Part shown: piece by piece, positions 63,713 to 64,000 of the stretch
Numbering within the stretch: the stretch's first letter is position 1
How the letters are laid out: every line of letters starts with the position of its first letter
Source: JAENVT01 sp039931555
GTDB lineage: Bacteria > Actinomycetota > Acidimicrobiia > Acidimicrobiales > Ilumatobacteraceae
Length of the DNA stretch: 64,000 nucleotides
Direction: 5' to 3'
Assembly (NCBI GenBank): GCA_039931555.1
Contig: JBDTRP010000145.1
Coordinates: 1-64,000, forward strand
Notes under the pieces: model-generated
Seen by the model: the letters and a program-made list of their open reading frames with translations, nothing else
What the model was told of the DNA's origin: nothing
The model's database searches: none
Made by a program: the position numbers and the translations under genes

Positions 63713-64000
63713 CCTCGGTTGCCAGCGTCTCCGCTGTGTTCCCCTGCTACAACGACGCTGCAACGATCGGCGGCTTGATCGACGACGTGCACGAGGCATT
63801 GTCGCCCCTGGTGCCGGAGGTCGAGGTGATCGTCGTCAACGACGGGTCGGCCGACGACTCGAGTGCCACCCTCGACAAGCTGGCGCTCGACAGGCCGTGG
63901 CTGCGTGTCGTGCACCACGAGACCAACGGCGGTTACGGCAAGGCGTTGCTCAGCGGCTTTGCGGCCGCCCGGAACGACTGGATCTTCTACACCGACGGCG
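63709..64000 (+). CDS. GT2-family glycosyltransferase, cut by window edge
   Basis: The first 97 residues are present: SAVFPCYNDAATIGGLIDDV, VEVIVVNDGSADDSS and NGGYGKALLSGFAAA, the GT-A start of dolichyl-phosphate mannose synthase-like transferases. ATG 63709 overlaps the DegT stop. The catalytic DxD and any membrane anchor lie outside the window. Confidence 0.88.
   Translation, partial: MTSVASVSAVFPCYNDAATIGGLIDDVHEALSPLVPEVEVIVVNDGSADDSSATLDKLALDRPWLRVVHHETNGGYGKALLSGFAAARNDWIFYTDG

Overview
The window is high-GC DNA from an actinomycete, most plausibly class Acidimicrobiia (Ilumatobacter-like). This is inferred from the mix of genes: a SUF iron-sulfur locus, an F420-type LLM oxidoreductase, KorAB, a probable methylsuccinyl-CoA dehydrogenase, secreted proteins with a TPCRLLDTR opening, and many start codons 6-8 nt behind a TANNNT box, i.e. 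probable leaderless transcripts. I saw no rRNA, tRNA, insertion sequence, prophage or CRISPR array, so it reads as chromosomal core plus modest accessory content. Layout, left to right. 1-1164: a membrane diguanylate cyclase (C-terminus outside the window) behind two overlapping 31- and 32-residue peptide genes. 1448-6007: sufC, a Rieske protein, sufD, a Cys-rich small protein and sufB on the minus strand, interrupted by a plus-strand SHOCT gene; a 31-nt motif recurs at both suf promoters. 6110-10456: a gluzincin-like peptidase and an oligopeptidase B whose shared reading frame stays open across an antisense ferredoxin gene. 11780-13758: the most notable unit, a thioredoxin-fused protein translationally coupled to a UGSC-family selenoprotein whose in-frame TGA (13501-13503) is followed by a SECIS-like hairpin. 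13760-25918: a MazF/RHH toxin-antitoxin pair, MutY, a MaoC hydratase, a flippase-like membrane protein, a lipoprotein, a serine hydrolase, a collagen-plus-seven-blade-propeller secreted protein, a nucleotidyltransferase, a LOG protein, a long acyl-CoA dehydrogenase and a NarL-type two-component system. 26109-35268: two multicopper oxidase loci. One encodes a 1543-residue membrane-anchored six-cupredoxin enzyme; the other a CotA-like laccase in an operon with a membrane protein and signal peptidase I. 35555-44373: a HAD phosphatase, two CitE-like lyases, a class III aminotransferase, PlsC, KorAB and an EamA exporter. 44433-54845: a coherent reductive pyrimidine/hydantoin catabolism cluster: nitrilase-type amidohydrolase, dihydropyrimidinase, acylating semialdehyde dehydrogenase, LLM oxidoreductase and an NMT1/THI5-type ABC importer, next to a divergent MocR-type regulator with two matching operator-like repeats. 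55592-64000: a PPOX-fold protein, a divergent pair of poorly known proteins, HrpB helicase, a papain-like protease with a histone-H1-like tail, and the start of a sugar/glycan cluster (methyltransferase, epimerase, DegT aminotransferase, GT2). Intergenic DNA is also structured: two 49-nt palindromes with identical outer arms in convergent gaps, another 49-nt hairpin at 20757-20805, a tandem 39-nt repeat at 40455-40545, and a hairpin-rich 313-nt leader upstream of the large multicopper oxidase operon.
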